Positions 18,105-26,914 of a stretch of 64,000 bases of DNA are shown in pieces. This DNA is from G963665925 sp963665925 (lineage in GTDB: Bacteria > Bacillota > Clostridia > Peptostreptococcales > Acidaminobacteraceae). A model generated the notes under the pieces. That model was not told where the DNA came from and searched no databases. It worked only from the letters and a program-made list of their open reading frames with translations. The position numbers and the translations under genes were made by a program. The DNA is taken from contig OY762511.1 of assembly GCA_963665925.1 (NCBI GenBank), positions 248,001 to 312,000 on the forward strand. Direction: 5' to 3'. Position 1 is the stretch's first letter, and the number at the start of each line of letters is the position of its first letter.

Positions 18105-19031
18105 CTATGCAGTTTCCTTAGTCAACTTATTGCTTTCAGCCGTATTTCCATCTTCCTTGCTGCTTGCGGAAATCATGAATACGGATGCGATAATTACGAG
18201 ACCTCCGACGAGCTGAATCATGCTGAGGGTTTCACCCAGGTAGAAATACCCGGCGATAATTGTTACGACAGGAATCAGATTGAGGTAATAGGACGACTCC
18301 CCAATTCCCAAAATATCCAGTGCGCATAAATAAACCCAGAAGCCGATTGCGGATGCGAACACCCCTAAAATAACAACGTGTATCCAGATCTCACGTGTCA
18401 CATCTGCCCAAACCGTCTGCTCCATCAAAGCGAAGGGAATAAAACATGCAAGACCAATGATTGCCTGCCAGAAAATCACCTTCAGCTGGCTGTATTTCTC
18501 AAATAGAGGTGTTGATGCAACTGAGTAGGCAACCCATGAAACAACCGCACCACCCATCATCAGATAGCCTTTCAGATACCCCGAGCCCAGCAGGGCTTCA
18601 ATATCAAGACCGACGACCAGACATACGCCTATTATGGAGAGCGCCAGACTGATGATTGTCCTTGGTGAAACGGCCTTCTTATAAATCAGGCTTTCAATAA
18701 TCACTGAAAACACTGGAATACTTGCAATGATAAGGGATGCTGCGGATGCTGACGTATATTTGACCCCATTATTCTCAAAATAGAAGTATATGGTGATCCC
18801 TACGGCGCCGGCAATGAATATGTTTAGAAAATCCTCCCGCTGAAGCGCCAAACTTTCTTTTCTTAGCCGCATCACAATAAACAGCAGGACGCTCGCAATC
18901 GCAAAGCGCAGTCCGCCTAATGTCATAGCTGGAAGCACCTGTACCGCTACGCGGATATTGACAAATGAGATGCCCCATACAAATACAGCAATGAGAATGG
19001 CTATAATGCCAGTCAGTTTGTTCTGCTTCAT
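18105..19031 (-). CDS. EamA-family (drug/metabolite superfamily) transporter
   Basis: 308 aa with ten predicted membrane helices in two EamA repeats. The first opens IIAILIAVFVWGISFVNIRVAVQVLPAMTLGGLRFAIASVLLF, the standard DMT repeat with the conserved W-G and R-F; the second starts YLMMGGAVVSWVAYSVASTPLF. Many relatives export amino acids or metabolites; no substrate can be assigned. Monocistronic, with its own terminator. Confidence 0.88.
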   Translation of the reverse strand: MKQNKLTGIIAILIAVFVWGISFVNIRVAVQVLPAMTLGGLRFAIASVLLFIVMRLRKESLALQREDFLNIFIAGAVGITIYFYFENNGVKYTSASAASLIIASIPVFSVIIESLIYKKAVSPRTIISLALSIIGVCLVVGLDIEALLGSGYLKGYLMMGGAVVSWVAYSVASTPLFEKYSQLKVIFWQAIIGLACFIPFALMEQTVWADVTREIWIHVVILGVFASAIGFWVYLCALDILGIGESSYYLNLIPVVTIIAGYFYLGETLSMIQLVGGLVIIASVFMISASSKEDGNTAESNKLTKETA

Positions 19032-19181
19032 AATGAATTCTCCTATCCTATGTCTAAATCACATTAATGTAATTCTACGCCTCCCTAAACAAAATTGCAA
19101 TATACTTTTGTACCTAAACATATGCGTTTGGGTAATTACTTATACTTTGTGTCGATTTCTTTGAAATTTGAACGCAAAAAA

Positions 19182-19216
19182 TCCCACGCGCGACTTTGAA
19201 GTCAGCAGACGTGGGA
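19182..19216 (-). terminator. Terminator of ribU
   Basis: TCCCACG / CGTGGGA stem around a 21-base loop, followed on the minus strand by TTTTTTG. It stands about 60 bases past the ribU stop. Confidence 0.82.
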
Positions 19217-19276
19217 CCTTGGATTATCGTATGTCGTTCAATCTGTACTGCAGAAATTTCAGCAGCTTCAACCACC

Positions 19277-19864
19277 TTACATACCTGAATGCAGAAGCGG
19301 TGAAATACGTTTATAAACAAGCAGTGTAATAACACTGACCGCAATACCCTTTAGCAGGTTGAAAGGGATTACCGCGTAAAGAATATAGCCGTTTAGATCG
19401 ACAATCAGCGCGTTGGCCGCTTGAGCCATTTGAATGATTTGGTCGATTGGCATAAAGTTCTCATAGAATGGGATCAGGATGAAGTAGTTGGCAAATGCAC
19501 CCAGCAGAGCCATAACGACAGTTCCCACAGTCAGACCGATCAGGGCTGTCTTCATTGATTTCTTTTTTGAGTAAATAAAACCTGCTGGTGCAACAAGTGC
19601 TGCTCCAACAAGGAAGTTAGCAAGTTCGCCTACACCACCCGTTGAAGTTCTGAAAAGATGCAGGATATTTTTGAGCAGTTCAATGGCAATCCCTGCCACA
19701 GGACCAAATGCAAAAGCACCAATAAGGGCACCCATGTCACTCAAATCGATTTTTAAAAAAGGTGGAAAGAATGGCAGTGGAAACTCAATAAACATAATTA
19801 CAAACGAAATCACACTGAGCAGTGCAATTTTTACCATCAGATTTACAGATGATTGACGATTCAT
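19277..19864 (-). CDS. ribU: Riboflavin ECF transporter S component RibU
   Basis: Substrate-binding membrane subunit of the energy-coupling-factor importer for riboflavin; the shared T and A subunits (EcfT, EcfA1/A2) are not in the window. 195 aa with about six helices; the motif PPFLKIDLSDMGALIGAFAFGPVAGIAIELLKN is the RibU ligand-binding region. The ATG at 19864 has AGGAGG seven bases upstream; a longer frame runs back into the riboswitch terminator and is not real. An FMN riboswitch precedes the gene and makes the assignment firm. Confidence 0.95.
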   Translation of the reverse strand: MNRQSSVNLMVKIALLSVISFVIMFIEFPLPFFPPFLKIDLSDMGALIGAFAFGPVAGIAIELLKNILHLFRTSTGGVGELANFLVGAALVAPAGFIYSKKKSMKTALIGLTVGTVVMALLGAFANYFILIPFYENFMPIDQIIQMAQAANALIVDLNGYILYAVIPFNLLKGIAVSVITLLVYKRISPLLHSGM

Positions 19865-19931
19865 GATAAAACCTCCTAATGATATCAACAAAAGATTGCG
19901 GATCAGGGATTTCTCGTCAACAACAAAGAAA

Positions 19932-19958
19932 GTCCCTGAAGATGTTAGCTTCAGGGAC
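19932..19958 (-). terminator. FMN riboswitch-controlled terminator
   Basis: Nine-bp stem (GTCCCTGAA / TTCAGGGAC) followed on the minus strand by TTTCTTTGTTGTT, between the FMN aptamer and the ribU ribosome-binding site. It should form when FMN is bound, ending transcription before ribU. Confidence 0.85.
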
Positions 19959-19989
19959 ATGTTTATTCATCACGTAATTTACGGATAAC

Positions 19990-20100
19990 ACACATCTTCT
20001 TCCATCCAGACTTTACTGTCGGTTCTGGAATTGCACCAGATCAACCTTTCGGCTCGCGGACTATAACCGCCGGTCGGGAATTTCACCCTGCCCTGAAGAA
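19990..20100 (-). promoter_or_regulatory. FMN riboswitch (RFN element)
   Basis: On the minus strand the RFN core runs CAGGGCAGGGTGAAATTCCC, then GACCGGCGGT, AGTCCGCGAGC, AGGTTGATCTGGTG, and AATTCCAGAACCGACAGT, ending in the closing strand GGATGGAAGAAG. All conserved FMN-contacting blocks are present. It is followed by a terminator and then ribU, so riboflavin uptake is shut down when FMN is plentiful. Confidence 0.96.
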
Positions 20101-20119
20101 TGTATTAATTTTCGCTCTT

Positions 20120-20149
20120 ATCGTAGCACAGACTCCTGTGTTTCGTCAA
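20120..20149 (-). promoter_or_regulatory. Sigma-A promoter for ribU
   Basis: TTGACG, 18 bases, TACGAT on the minus strand, directly ahead of the FMN aptamer. Confidence 0.65.
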
Positions 20150-20168
20150 GCTTTATGCTTTATTGATC

Positions 20169-20681
20169 CTATACAAGCGCAGCAATTGCCTCAAGAGCCT
20201 TGTCGTAATCCGGCTCATGTGATACTTCGCTCACGTACTCAACGTATTTCACTGTATTGTCGCGGTCTACAACAATAACACCTCTCGTCAGCAGTCTGAG
20301 TTCTGCAATGGCGAATCCATACTTGTCGCCAAAATCCAAATCCCTGTGATCTGAAACGACATCGATATTTTCCACGCCCTCAGCTGCACAGTATCGTTTT
20401 TGCGCAAACGGCAGGTCTACTGTAATTGTCACAATTTGAACGTCATCCTTAAGCTTACCCGCTTCTTCATTAAAACGCATTGTCTGAAGGGAGCATACAC
20501 CTGTATCAATTGATGGTGCAACAGAGATAACCTTCACTTTGCCCTTCGTTCCCTCATAAAAATCATAAGGCTTAAGGTCCTGCTTAACAGCAGTAAAGTT
20601 TGGCGCCTGTTGGCCAACTTCTATAGCTTCACCACGAAGTGTCATAGCATTTCCACCGAATGTAATTGCATTTTTTCTCAT
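20169..20681 (-). CDS. tpx: Thiol peroxidase Tpx
   Basis: 170-aa atypical 2-Cys peroxiredoxin that reduces hydroperoxides with thioredoxin. The peroxidatic Cys63 is in PSIDTGVCS (usual PSLDTPVC), the resolving Cys98 is in RYCAAEGVENIDVVSDHR, and Arg and Thr of the active site are conserved by position. AGGAGG precedes the ATG. Monocistronic with its own promoter. In an anaerobe it serves oxygen and peroxide tolerance. Confidence 0.95.
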   Translation of the reverse strand: MRKNAITFGGNAMTLRGEAIEVGQQAPNFTAVKQDLKPYDFYEGTKGKVKVISVAPSIDTGVCSLQTMRFNEEAGKLKDDVQIVTITVDLPFAQKRYCAAEGVENIDVVSDHRDLDFGDKYGFAIAELRLLTRGVIVVDRDNTVKYVEYVSEVSHEPDYDKALEAIAALV

Positions 20682-20749
20682 TTTGAAATACCCTCCTAAT
20701 TTATGTTTATCTTCATTTGAATGATTTCATTTTTGTACTTGTTACATTC

Positions 20750-20778
20750 ATACTAGCACATGAGGATTATCCAGTCAA
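20750..20778 (-). promoter_or_regulatory. Sigma-A promoter for tpx
   Basis: TTGACT, 17 bases, TAGTAT on the minus strand; near-consensus and about 70 bases before the tpx start. Confidence 0.75.
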
Positions 20779-20833
20779 TGATATTACACCATTTTAGTGA
20801 TTTATTTTTTCATCAGGAAAAGTTCTGCTCCTT

Positions 20834-22819
20834 TTACGAAATCTCTTCATACTCTTTATCGTGAACTACCTTCAGTGCTGTAGCGTCGTATGGCGCGATA
20901 ATATAGAGGCCTGGCCCAACACCTGGTATGTCCATAAAGAAATCTGTTCCATAGCCTTCACGACTGGATACATTGATGGCTCCACCAAGCTTGTCCTGGA
21001 CAAGGGCGAACACCTCCGCCAGCCCCATGCCCGCACTTCCAAGCAGGGACGTCGTTGAATAATAAGGCTCGAAAATCCGTTCCTGAACATCGGCATGCAT
21101 GCCTGCCCCATTGTCACTGAAGTAAATTCTCAGATAATCATCATCATAGATAACTTCAATAGTAATGGACCCCTCTTCCATATCGGTAAAGCCATGTTCG
21201 ACAGCATTTGTTGTCAAATGGGTCAGAATCTGTGTGAACACCATGGTATCCGATTCCACAATCAGGTCACTGTCACAGAAAACGCCAAAGTCTATATTCA
21301 CGTTATGGTATTCACTCAAAATCATGGTCATGATTTCCTGAATAAATACCTTCAGGTGTATCGTTTCAAAATCCGAACTGTCCACTGGCGACAGCACCTT
21401 CTCACCGTCATGGCTCAATCTGAAGAGCAGCTTTCTTATTTCTGCCATATTGGCACCAATTTTGGTCAGTTTTTTCTTATCCACGGCATCTTCCGAACAG
21501 CACTCGGCCATCAAGTTGATTTCATGAACTGCCTGCGCTGCAACAACTTCTCCCTCAACCAGGGTATTGACTTCCTTTGTAAGCGGTTTTGGATCGCACA
21601 CGCTCATCACAGGCAATGCGTCTTTGGCAGTCTTTTCAGTAATACGCTGTGCTATTTTGGCAAACTCCTCAAAATAAAAGTGTTTTTCTTTATGACAGTC
21701 ACCATCAATAACTTGATGTATGCCGGCAAAGCAGCGGTTGACACGTCCGGTAAAGAGAATCAGCATAAATGCCGTCAGCATAAATAGAACAAATCCGGTA
21801 ATGACAATGATCAGATTAAGATTCTGTTCTGTCTGCTTCAGATAGTAAGCCTTTCTGTCGGCATAGCTTTCATCCAGGGTCACTTTAATCCCCAAGATCC
21901 AGTCCCAAGCTTCGATTGGTTTTACATAGGAAATCTTGAGAACCTTGTTTTCATCGTCAAATCCAGATTCCTTCACAAAATCGCCCTGTTTTGACTGCAT
22001 GCCCAAGGCCAGCATGTCTCCAGACAGACTTCGATTTTCAAGAACCAGCTGCCCATTTTCAAAAATCAGCTTGCCTGTCTCATCTGAAATATAGTACGCA
22101 TACTTCTCATCTTCAAGTGCTTCTAAATCTTCCAGCACCTTGTACTGGAGCGCATCCATAAAGGCATTTTCATAGATTCCAGTACCAATATACCAGTCAA
22201 AATCTCTAAAACGTCTCACATAGGAGACTTTGAGTTCTCCACCAGTGAGCATGGCACCCGGCATGGCCCAGTGTCCTTCTACAAAGCCTTCACCAAAGTT
22301 CTTGGCCAGATTGATTTCGTCGCGAACAACAAAATTTCCAAAATTGTCGACCAGATCAAGAACGTTCTGTCCCTCCTGCTCAGGTTTTACCGGATAGAGC
22401 ATGACCTCGCCGTCGAAGCGGTCCATGAAAAAATAACCCTGCCCTTCATCATAGCGAATATTTCTGAGCGCACTGGCAATTTCCGCTTCTATTTGAGAAT
22501 CGGAAAGTCTGTCCTTGTTTGACGCGTATATGTATTCAGCAAGAATATAGGCATTTTCAACCCGCTCCTGAAGTTCCATGCGCATGGCCTTGATTCCATT
22601 GGCCCTGCTTGCTTTTGCATATTCAATGATTTCTCCCGCTTCCACTTCCAACTGCGCCTTCTCAAAACGCTCTATTTCAACACGAACCGCATCTCGTTCT
22701 GCGGTATACGCCGTTTTTGTCGAGTACATCACCGTCATCGATATGACTGCAATAAACACAGTGAACGCGAGTAAGACGATTCCCATCAATAGAGATGAGA
22801 ACTTGTATTTACCCTGCAT
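20834..22819 (-). CDS. Cache-domain sensor histidine kinase
   Basis: About 661 aa. One helix near the N-terminus (FSSLLMGIVLLAFTVFIAVISMTVMY), a long external region with two Cache-like modules (YDEGQGYFFMDRFDGEVMLYPVKPEQEGQNVLDL... and DWYIGTGIYENAF; then KISYVKPIEAWDWILGIKVTLDE), a second helix (LIIVITGFVLFMLTAFMLILF), then a kinase core. The ATPase domain has the N-box LTTNAVEHGF, G1 DNGAGM and G2 GSAGMGL. The likely phosphoacceptor is the His in AVHEINLMAE, a weak H-box. I start at the ATG at 22819 with GGGGGAAGG nine bases upstream. No response regulator is adjacent, so it is an orphan; small-molecule ligands such as organic acids or amino acids are usual for Cache domains. Confidence 0.82.
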   Translation of the reverse strand: MQGKYKFSSLLMGIVLLAFTVFIAVISMTVMYSTKTAYTAERDAVRVEIERFEKAQLEVEAGEIIEYAKASRANGIKAMRMELQERVENAYILAEYIYASNKDRLSDSQIEAEIASALRNIRYDEGQGYFFMDRFDGEVMLYPVKPEQEGQNVLDLVDNFGNFVVRDEINLAKNFGEGFVEGHWAMPGAMLTGGELKVSYVRRFRDFDWYIGTGIYENAFMDALQYKVLEDLEALEDEKYAYYISDETGKLIFENGQLVLENRSLSGDMLALGMQSKQGDFVKESGFDDENKVLKISYVKPIEAWDWILGIKVTLDESYADRKAYYLKQTEQNLNLIIVITGFVLFMLTAFMLILFTGRVNRCFAGIHQVIDGDCHKEKHFYFEEFAKIAQRITEKTAKDALPVMSVCDPKPLTKEVNTLVEGEVVAAQAVHEINLMAECCSEDAVDKKKLTKIGANMAEIRKLLFRLSHDGEKVLSPVDSSDFETIHLKVFIQEIMTMILSEYHNVNIDFGVFCDSDLIVESDTMVFTQILTHLTTNAVEHGFTDMEEGSITIEVIYDDDYLRIYFSDNGAGMHADVQERIFEPYYSTTSLLGSAGMGLAEVFALVQDKLGGAINVSSREGYGTDFFMDIPGVGPGLYIIAPYDATALKVVHDKEYEEIS

Positions 22820-22977
22820 AGGCTTCAACCTTCCCCCACATATTTCTTTCAACACAAATCATCCATACCCCTAATATGACGATTAAACTCAAAAATTGTC
22901 GAAATTTCCTATTGTAAATTATATTTGAATATTCTGAAGAAAACAAGCGCCTTCACAAGATGCCTTTAACTACAAAA

Positions 22978-23003
22978 AACCTCTCGCTTGAATGCAAGAG
23001 GTT
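22978..23003 (-). terminator. Terminator of queT
   Basis: AACCTCT / AGAGGTT stem with inner GC pairs, followed on the minus strand by TTTTTT. Confidence 0.88.
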
Positions 23004-23082
23004 TCAGTACATAGACAGTTTCAAATGTGCTTAGGGAAGCCTGCCCATAAATGTTTTTTATTGTGATAGGGTGCTTTGCCCT

Positions 23083-23565
23083 TTAGCCGTTCAGAATTTC
23101 CATCAGCTTTGAGTTGGGCAAAATGACCGTTCTGAACAGGATCACACCTGCAACAGACACTACGATAAACTCTCCAAAGGCAACCTGTCCGATTGTCAGA
23201 AGTAGAGGCAGCTTGAACAGGATGTTCAGCATGACACCAATAATGATCCCGTTAGTAATCACCGGCCATAGCGAGGCTATGAAAAGGTTCTTTGTTCTCG
23301 CCACCAGCTCAACACTGATATAGGTGGCCAGGGTTCCAAACACGATATCCATGACACCCAGCTGTGAATACAGATTCGCAAGCAGGCATCCCAGAACCAG
23401 ACCCGGAATGTATTTTCTATTTATGAATGCAAGCAGCACCAATATTTCTGACAGTCTAAACTGAATAGGCCCATAGCTTATTGGAGCCAAACTGATGGTT
23501 ACCGCAGCGTATACAGCGGCTACAATCGCACTGAAAACAAGATTTCTAATCGACTCAGATCGCAT
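23083..23565 (-). CDS. queT: QueT-family ECF transporter S component
   Basis: 160 aa, five or six helices, with the QueT pattern LVFSAIVAAVYAAVTISLAPISYGPIQFRLSEILVLLAF followed by IPGLVLGCLLANLYS. The family is predicted to import a queuosine precursor using the shared ECF module. Start is the ATG at 23565 with AGGAG six bases before. QueT genes are often under a preQ1 riboswitch; I see none here, only a TTGACA in the leader. Substrate assignment rests on family resemblance. Confidence 0.85.
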   Translation of the reverse strand: MRSESIRNLVFSAIVAAVYAAVTISLAPISYGPIQFRLSEILVLLAFINRKYIPGLVLGCLLANLYSQLGVMDIVFGTLATYISVELVARTKNLFIASLWPVITNGIIIGVMLNILFKLPLLLTIGQVAFGEFIVVSVAGVILFRTVILPNSKLMEILNG

Positions 23566-23697
23566 CTTTTTCTCCTTTATAACATATATGATACGTAATA
23601 AGTACAAAATGAATGAACAGATTAGAAGCTATCATATTCTCTTCTACTTGTCAACTCTATCTTTACTTGAAATCCATGTGGTATCCTAGAGCGTAAA

Positions 23698-23716
23698 TAT
23701 ACCCTCATTGGGTATA
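23698..23716. promoter_or_regulatory. Palindromic operator candidate, TATACCC-N5-GGGTATA
   Basis: Perfect seven-base arms around five bases, 48 bases ahead of the ferredoxin ATG and overlapping a TATAAG -10-like hexamer. It resembles CsoR/CstR-type operators (ATACC...GGTAT). A related palindrome occurs at 45667-45683. Confidence 0.5.
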
Positions 23717-23763
23717 AGTTTCTTAGCATCGATAGAATTTTACATAGGTCAGGAGGTCATGCA

Positions 23764-24042
23764 ATGGGAACAGTCAGCTTTGTGAAAACAGTTGAGACGA
23801 AAAAGGGCGCGTCCCTTTTAGATACAGCACAAAAGGAAAAAATCAAAATCAAGGCACCTTGCAATGGAAAGGGCAAGTGCGGCAAGTGCTTGGTCAAAAT
23901 CATATCCGGAAAGGTGAATCCGCCTACCAAGAATGAGCTGAAGGTTATCAGCGAAAAGAAATTGAAGGACGGTTATCGCTTGGCTTGCGAAATCACAGAA
24001 ATGAACGACTTGGTGGTTGAGTGGCCAAAGAAGGATAAGTAG
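23764..24042 (+). CDS. [2Fe-2S] ferredoxin domain protein
   Basis: 92-aa soluble electron carrier. Cluster ligands are Cys33, Cys39, Cys42 and Cys75 in the pattern C-x5-C-x2-C-x32-C (CNGKGKCGKC ... LAC), the plant/adrenodoxin-type fold; the order matches the N-terminal ferredoxin of the DUF4445/RACo-type proteins and stand-alone clostridial homologues. AGGAGGT precedes the ATG by six bases. It is isolated, transcribed opposite to its neighbours, and has a palindromic operator candidate at its promoter. Redox partner unknown. Confidence 0.88.
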   Translation: MGTVSFVKTVETKKGASLLDTAQKEKIKIKAPCNGKGKCGKCLVKIISGKVNPPTKNELKVISEKKLKDGYRLACEITEMNDLVVEWPKKDK

Positions 24043-24108
24043 GCTGGGGCTTTATGCAATCAGGCATGCCACACCCTTTCAAAATTCATACTAAAAAAGC
24101 ATAAAAGA

Positions 24109-24156
24109 GGCTTCACCCGGTGTATCCCATTACCAGCAGATACACCAGGTGAAGCC
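24109..24156. terminator. Bidirectional terminator between ferredoxin and Ppx/GppA genes
   Basis: Long stem GGCTTCACC...GGTGTATC / GATACACC...GGTGAAGCC with TTTTCTTT behind it on the plus strand and TCTTTTATGCTTTTTT on the minus strand. It serves both convergent genes. Confidence 0.9.
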
Positions 24157-24179
24157 TTTTCTTTCATTTAATGAAATGC

Positions 24180-25700
24180 TTATGCGCCTTTACCACTGTA
24201 CTCAAACACAAGCTCCACGCCAAAGCTCTCAGCGAACTTGCTGATATACTCCTCTGCCGCTGCCATTTCCAAAAGTGGTTCTTCCTTGGCATACAGTTGT
24301 AGACGCACCTGCTTGCCCTCAAGCCTTACATCGATCTTCTCAATGGTTCCCGATTCGCTGCGGTCAAGCTTTTCGCTGATGCCCACGAGCAGAGCCAGAT
24401 CGCTGAGCCGCTTGAACTCACGTTTGTTAACGACACCTTCGAACTCGGTCAAATCAATTTTCAGCTTTTCATTTCGATGCATGCCGACAAGATAGGCACA
24501 GGATACAATTTCCGCATTTGTCAGACCACAAAGTCTGGAATTCATAGCCAAGTAGAATCCATGCTTGTGATGGTTGTAGTACTCAATGTACATTCCAATG
24601 TCATGGAGCAGCCCCGATGCCTGCACCAGCTTCCTGTAGGCGTCGGTAAAGCCATGTACAACCTTCAAGCGGTCAAAAAGCTCCAGCGCAATATACGTGA
24701 CATGCCTGCTGTGGGCATGATTGATTTCGTATCGCTTCATGATATTGTCAAGGCTGTGGTCAAGCACGTCCTCTATGACAATGTCGAGCTTTCTCAGCTC
24801 CGAATACTGCTTGTAAAACCAGCCGTCCCTGAGTCCATTGCCACTGACAATCAGGGCATCTGACTCGAGCGTTTCCATAATCATCTTGATTGGAAGAATC
24901 CCTCCCGCAATGATGTCGGCGCGTTTCTTGTTAATGCCGCTGATTTTCGACAGCTCAGACGGTGAGGAGGTCAGTATTCTCTCAAACATGCCGTCGCAAG
25001 CATCCCGGTCAAGTCTGTAGTTATGAAGATAGATCTCCTGGAGACCATTGGCATGCCTGTCCACCTTGGCTAGGGTTCTTATAACACCTCCAAGACCGAC
25101 AACCGGAATGCCTTTAAGATTCTTAATCCAGGGCACATGCTTCAGATACTCGCGAATAGCGTCCACCGCAAGCTCCAGCCCCTTCTTGTTCCCTGTAATG
25201 TAATTTTCGGTTATGGATACAGACCCGATAGGAAGACTTACGGCAGCCCTTTGCTCTCTGTTTTCAACCCAGACCAGCTCGGTTGAACCACCGCCAATAT
25301 CCACAATCAGACAGTCCTTGACCGCAATGGTATTGATGACGCCAACATAATCATAATAGGCTTCCTGTTCGCCGGTCAACACGATAAAATCGAGGCCAAC
25401 CTCCTCTTTCACACGATCCAGAAAAACCTTCTGATTGCCCGCCATACGAACCGCTGCAGTCGCAAGTGCATAGACCCGATCTGCCTCGTATGCGACAGAA
25501 AGCTTCTTCAGCAGCTTGAGCGCTTCAATGGTTCTCTGCATCGGAGCTTCTTTCAGCGTCTTTTCCGCACCCATGTTTTCGGAAAGACGCACCATTTCTT
25601 TTGCCTGATCCAGCAGAATATAGGAACCATCCTTTTTCACATGGACAATGTTCATTCTGACTGAGTTGGAGCCTAAATCGATAATAGCATATCTTTCCAA
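24180..25700 (-). CDS. Ppx/GppA phosphatase with HD domain
   Basis: 506 aa: N-terminal ASKHA-fold exopolyphosphatase / pppGpp phosphohydrolase domain (AIIDLGSNSVRMNIV at 5-19; TGEQEAYYDYVGVINTIAVKDCLIVDIGGGSTELVWVE, phosphate-binding loops) and C-terminal HD-type domain (ASGLLHDIGMYIEYYNHHKHGFYL, about 365-395). This is the long bacterial PPX/GppA form acting on polyphosphate and perhaps (p)ppGpp. Start is TTG with GAAGGTG eight bases before. It lies five bases after the methyltransferase, third in a cupin-methyltransferase-Ppx operon. Confidence 0.9.
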   Translation of the reverse strand: MERYAIIDLGSNSVRMNIVHVKKDGSYILLDQAKEMVRLSENMGAEKTLKEAPMQRTIEALKLLKKLSVAYEADRVYALATAAVRMAGNQKVFLDRVKEEVGLDFIVLTGEQEAYYDYVGVINTIAVKDCLIVDIGGGSTELVWVENREQRAAVSLPIGSVSITENYITGNKKGLELAVDAIREYLKHVPWIKNLKGIPVVGLGGVIRTLAKVDRHANGLQEIYLHNYRLDRDACDGMFERILTSSPSELSKISGINKKRADIIAGGILPIKMIMETLESDALIVSGNGLRDGWFYKQYSELRKLDIVIEDVLDHSLDNIMKRYEINHAHSRHVTYIALELFDRLKVVHGFTDAYRKLVQASGLLHDIGMYIEYYNHHKHGFYLAMNSRLCGLTNAEIVSCAYLVGMHRNEKLKIDLTEFEGVVNKREFKRLSDLALLVGISEKLDRSESGTIEKIDVRLEGKQVRLQLYAKEEPLLEMAAAEEYISKFAESFGVELVFEYSGKGA

Positions 25701-25705
25701 AACAA

Positions 25706-26380
25706 TTACACCTTCTTTAACCAGTACATTCTGTTGACTGTATCAAAATCAACCATATCAATGTCATAACCATTGACATACTCAAATTTTCCTTCAAAGA
25801 GTGCGTTAAGAACTTCATCATCCATATTCCAGAACAGAAGTCCCGACTCTTCCTTATAGCACTTGTCATCAATTTTCTGAAATTCATTTTCTTCAGTGAA
25901 GACATCATCCTCATAAACCGGATTCAGTTTCAGAAGAAGGGCTGCCCCTTTTTTCATAACGCGTCCAAGCTCTTCAATCAGGGCTTTTCCGTCTTCAGGA
26001 TGCAGATTATCAAGTGTATTGAACAGGATGACCCCGTCAAAAGTGTCCGCTTCATAAGCAGCAAGGGCTTCAATACCGCCTTGGGTGAACTCAAAGTGTT
26101 CTTCAAGGCGACTTCCTGCAACAACCTGATTGGCTGTCTCGATGCCCGTCTTTGACAAATCGATGCCAACGCCTGACTTAACCCCGTACTTTGAAGCGAC
26201 AACCAGGGCTTTTCCATTGCCACAGCCGAAATCAAGCACATGGTTTGCTTGTTCGCCAATCCACCTGATCCCGTCCATGATTTCCGGATAGGGTATTTTT
26301 GTATCGACTGTAAATTTTGGAACCTGCCCGTATACAAAGTTCCAGTAGCCTTCAATTTCATTGTAATTATAGTTTGTCAT
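25706..26380 (-). CDS. Class I SAM-dependent methyltransferase
   Basis: 224 aa. SAM-binding motif I VLDFGCGNGKALVVASKYG (about 48-66), the acidic residue after strand 2 in GIDLSKTG, and motif IV FDGVILFNTLDNLHPEDGKALIEELGRVMKKGAALLLKLNP. A single catalytic domain with no substrate-specific extension, so the acceptor is unknown. Eleven bases separate it from the cupin gene and five from Ppx/GppA. Confidence 0.85.
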   Translation of the reverse strand: MTNYNYNEIEGYWNFVYGQVPKFTVDTKIPYPEIMDGIRWIGEQANHVLDFGCGNGKALVVASKYGVKSGVGIDLSKTGIETANQVVAGSRLEEHFEFTQGGIEALAAYEADTFDGVILFNTLDNLHPEDGKALIEELGRVMKKGAALLLKLNPVYEDDVFTEENEFQKIDDKCYKEESGLLFWNMDDEVLNALFEGKFEYVNGYDIDMVDFDTVNRMYWLKKV

Positions 26381-26391
26381 GTTTTTACGCT

Positions 26392-26739
26392 CTACTTATG
26401 TCCTTCTACAGGGACGATACAAATGAATCTGAGTTTGCCTTCACCTGTGTTCTTGAATTGATGCAGTTCATTATTTGGTACATACGCGTACCCGCCTGCT
26501 TCAATAGGATTCTCTTTTCCATTGAGGAATAGGGTGCCTGTTCCTTCAATAATATAGTTGATATGTGGCCAGTCATGGGTATGCTTTGGTGTGAAGCCGC
26601 CCGGCTCGAGCTCAAAAACACGCATAACATGGTCGTCCCAGCCTTCTTTTGGCGAAACAAGCACTTTCATAACTGCGCCCTTTACTTCTGGCATATCTAC
26701 CACTGAACCCATTACATCTCTTTCATGTCCTAGTACCAT
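26392..26739 (-). CDS. Cupin-domain protein
   Basis: 115-aa single small beta-barrel. The metal site reads PKHTHDWPHINYIIEGTG (HxH...) and the second motif is YAYVPNNELHQFKN, giving the usual three-His site without an obvious Glu in its canonical place. Such proteins bind metal or small ligands or isomerise sugars or phosphates; function not predictable. AAAGGATG lies upstream. First gene of the operon. Confidence 0.85.
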   Translation of the reverse strand: MVLGHERDVMGSVVDMPEVKGAVMKVLVSPKEGWDDHVMRVFELEPGGFTPKHTHDWPHINYIIEGTGTLFLNGKENPIEAGGYAYVPNNELHQFKNTGEGKLRFICIVPVEGHK

Positions 26740-26846
26740 ATTTGATCATCCTTTCCGTCTTCTATTCTGTTTTTTCATGATTTTTAAATATTATACCACG
26801 TATGGAGGAACGTGGGTCCTGGATTATATTTCGTGTTCCTAATTAT

Positions 26847-26874
26847 TTGACTGTCTAAATATCTATGTTATAAT
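26847..26874 (+). promoter_or_regulatory. Sigma-A promoter for the MATE gene
   Basis: TTGACT, 16 bases, TATAAT on the plus strand, 40 bases before the start. Confidence 0.7.
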
Positions 26875-26914
26875 TATTTTAACGATTTAAAAGACTGAGC
26901 GATGAGGTACACAT

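Noticed and set aside
23566..23700. preQ1 riboswitch ahead of queT
   Set aside because: The short class I aptamer pattern (stem, CTA-rich loop, A-rich tail over the ribosome-binding site) is not visible.
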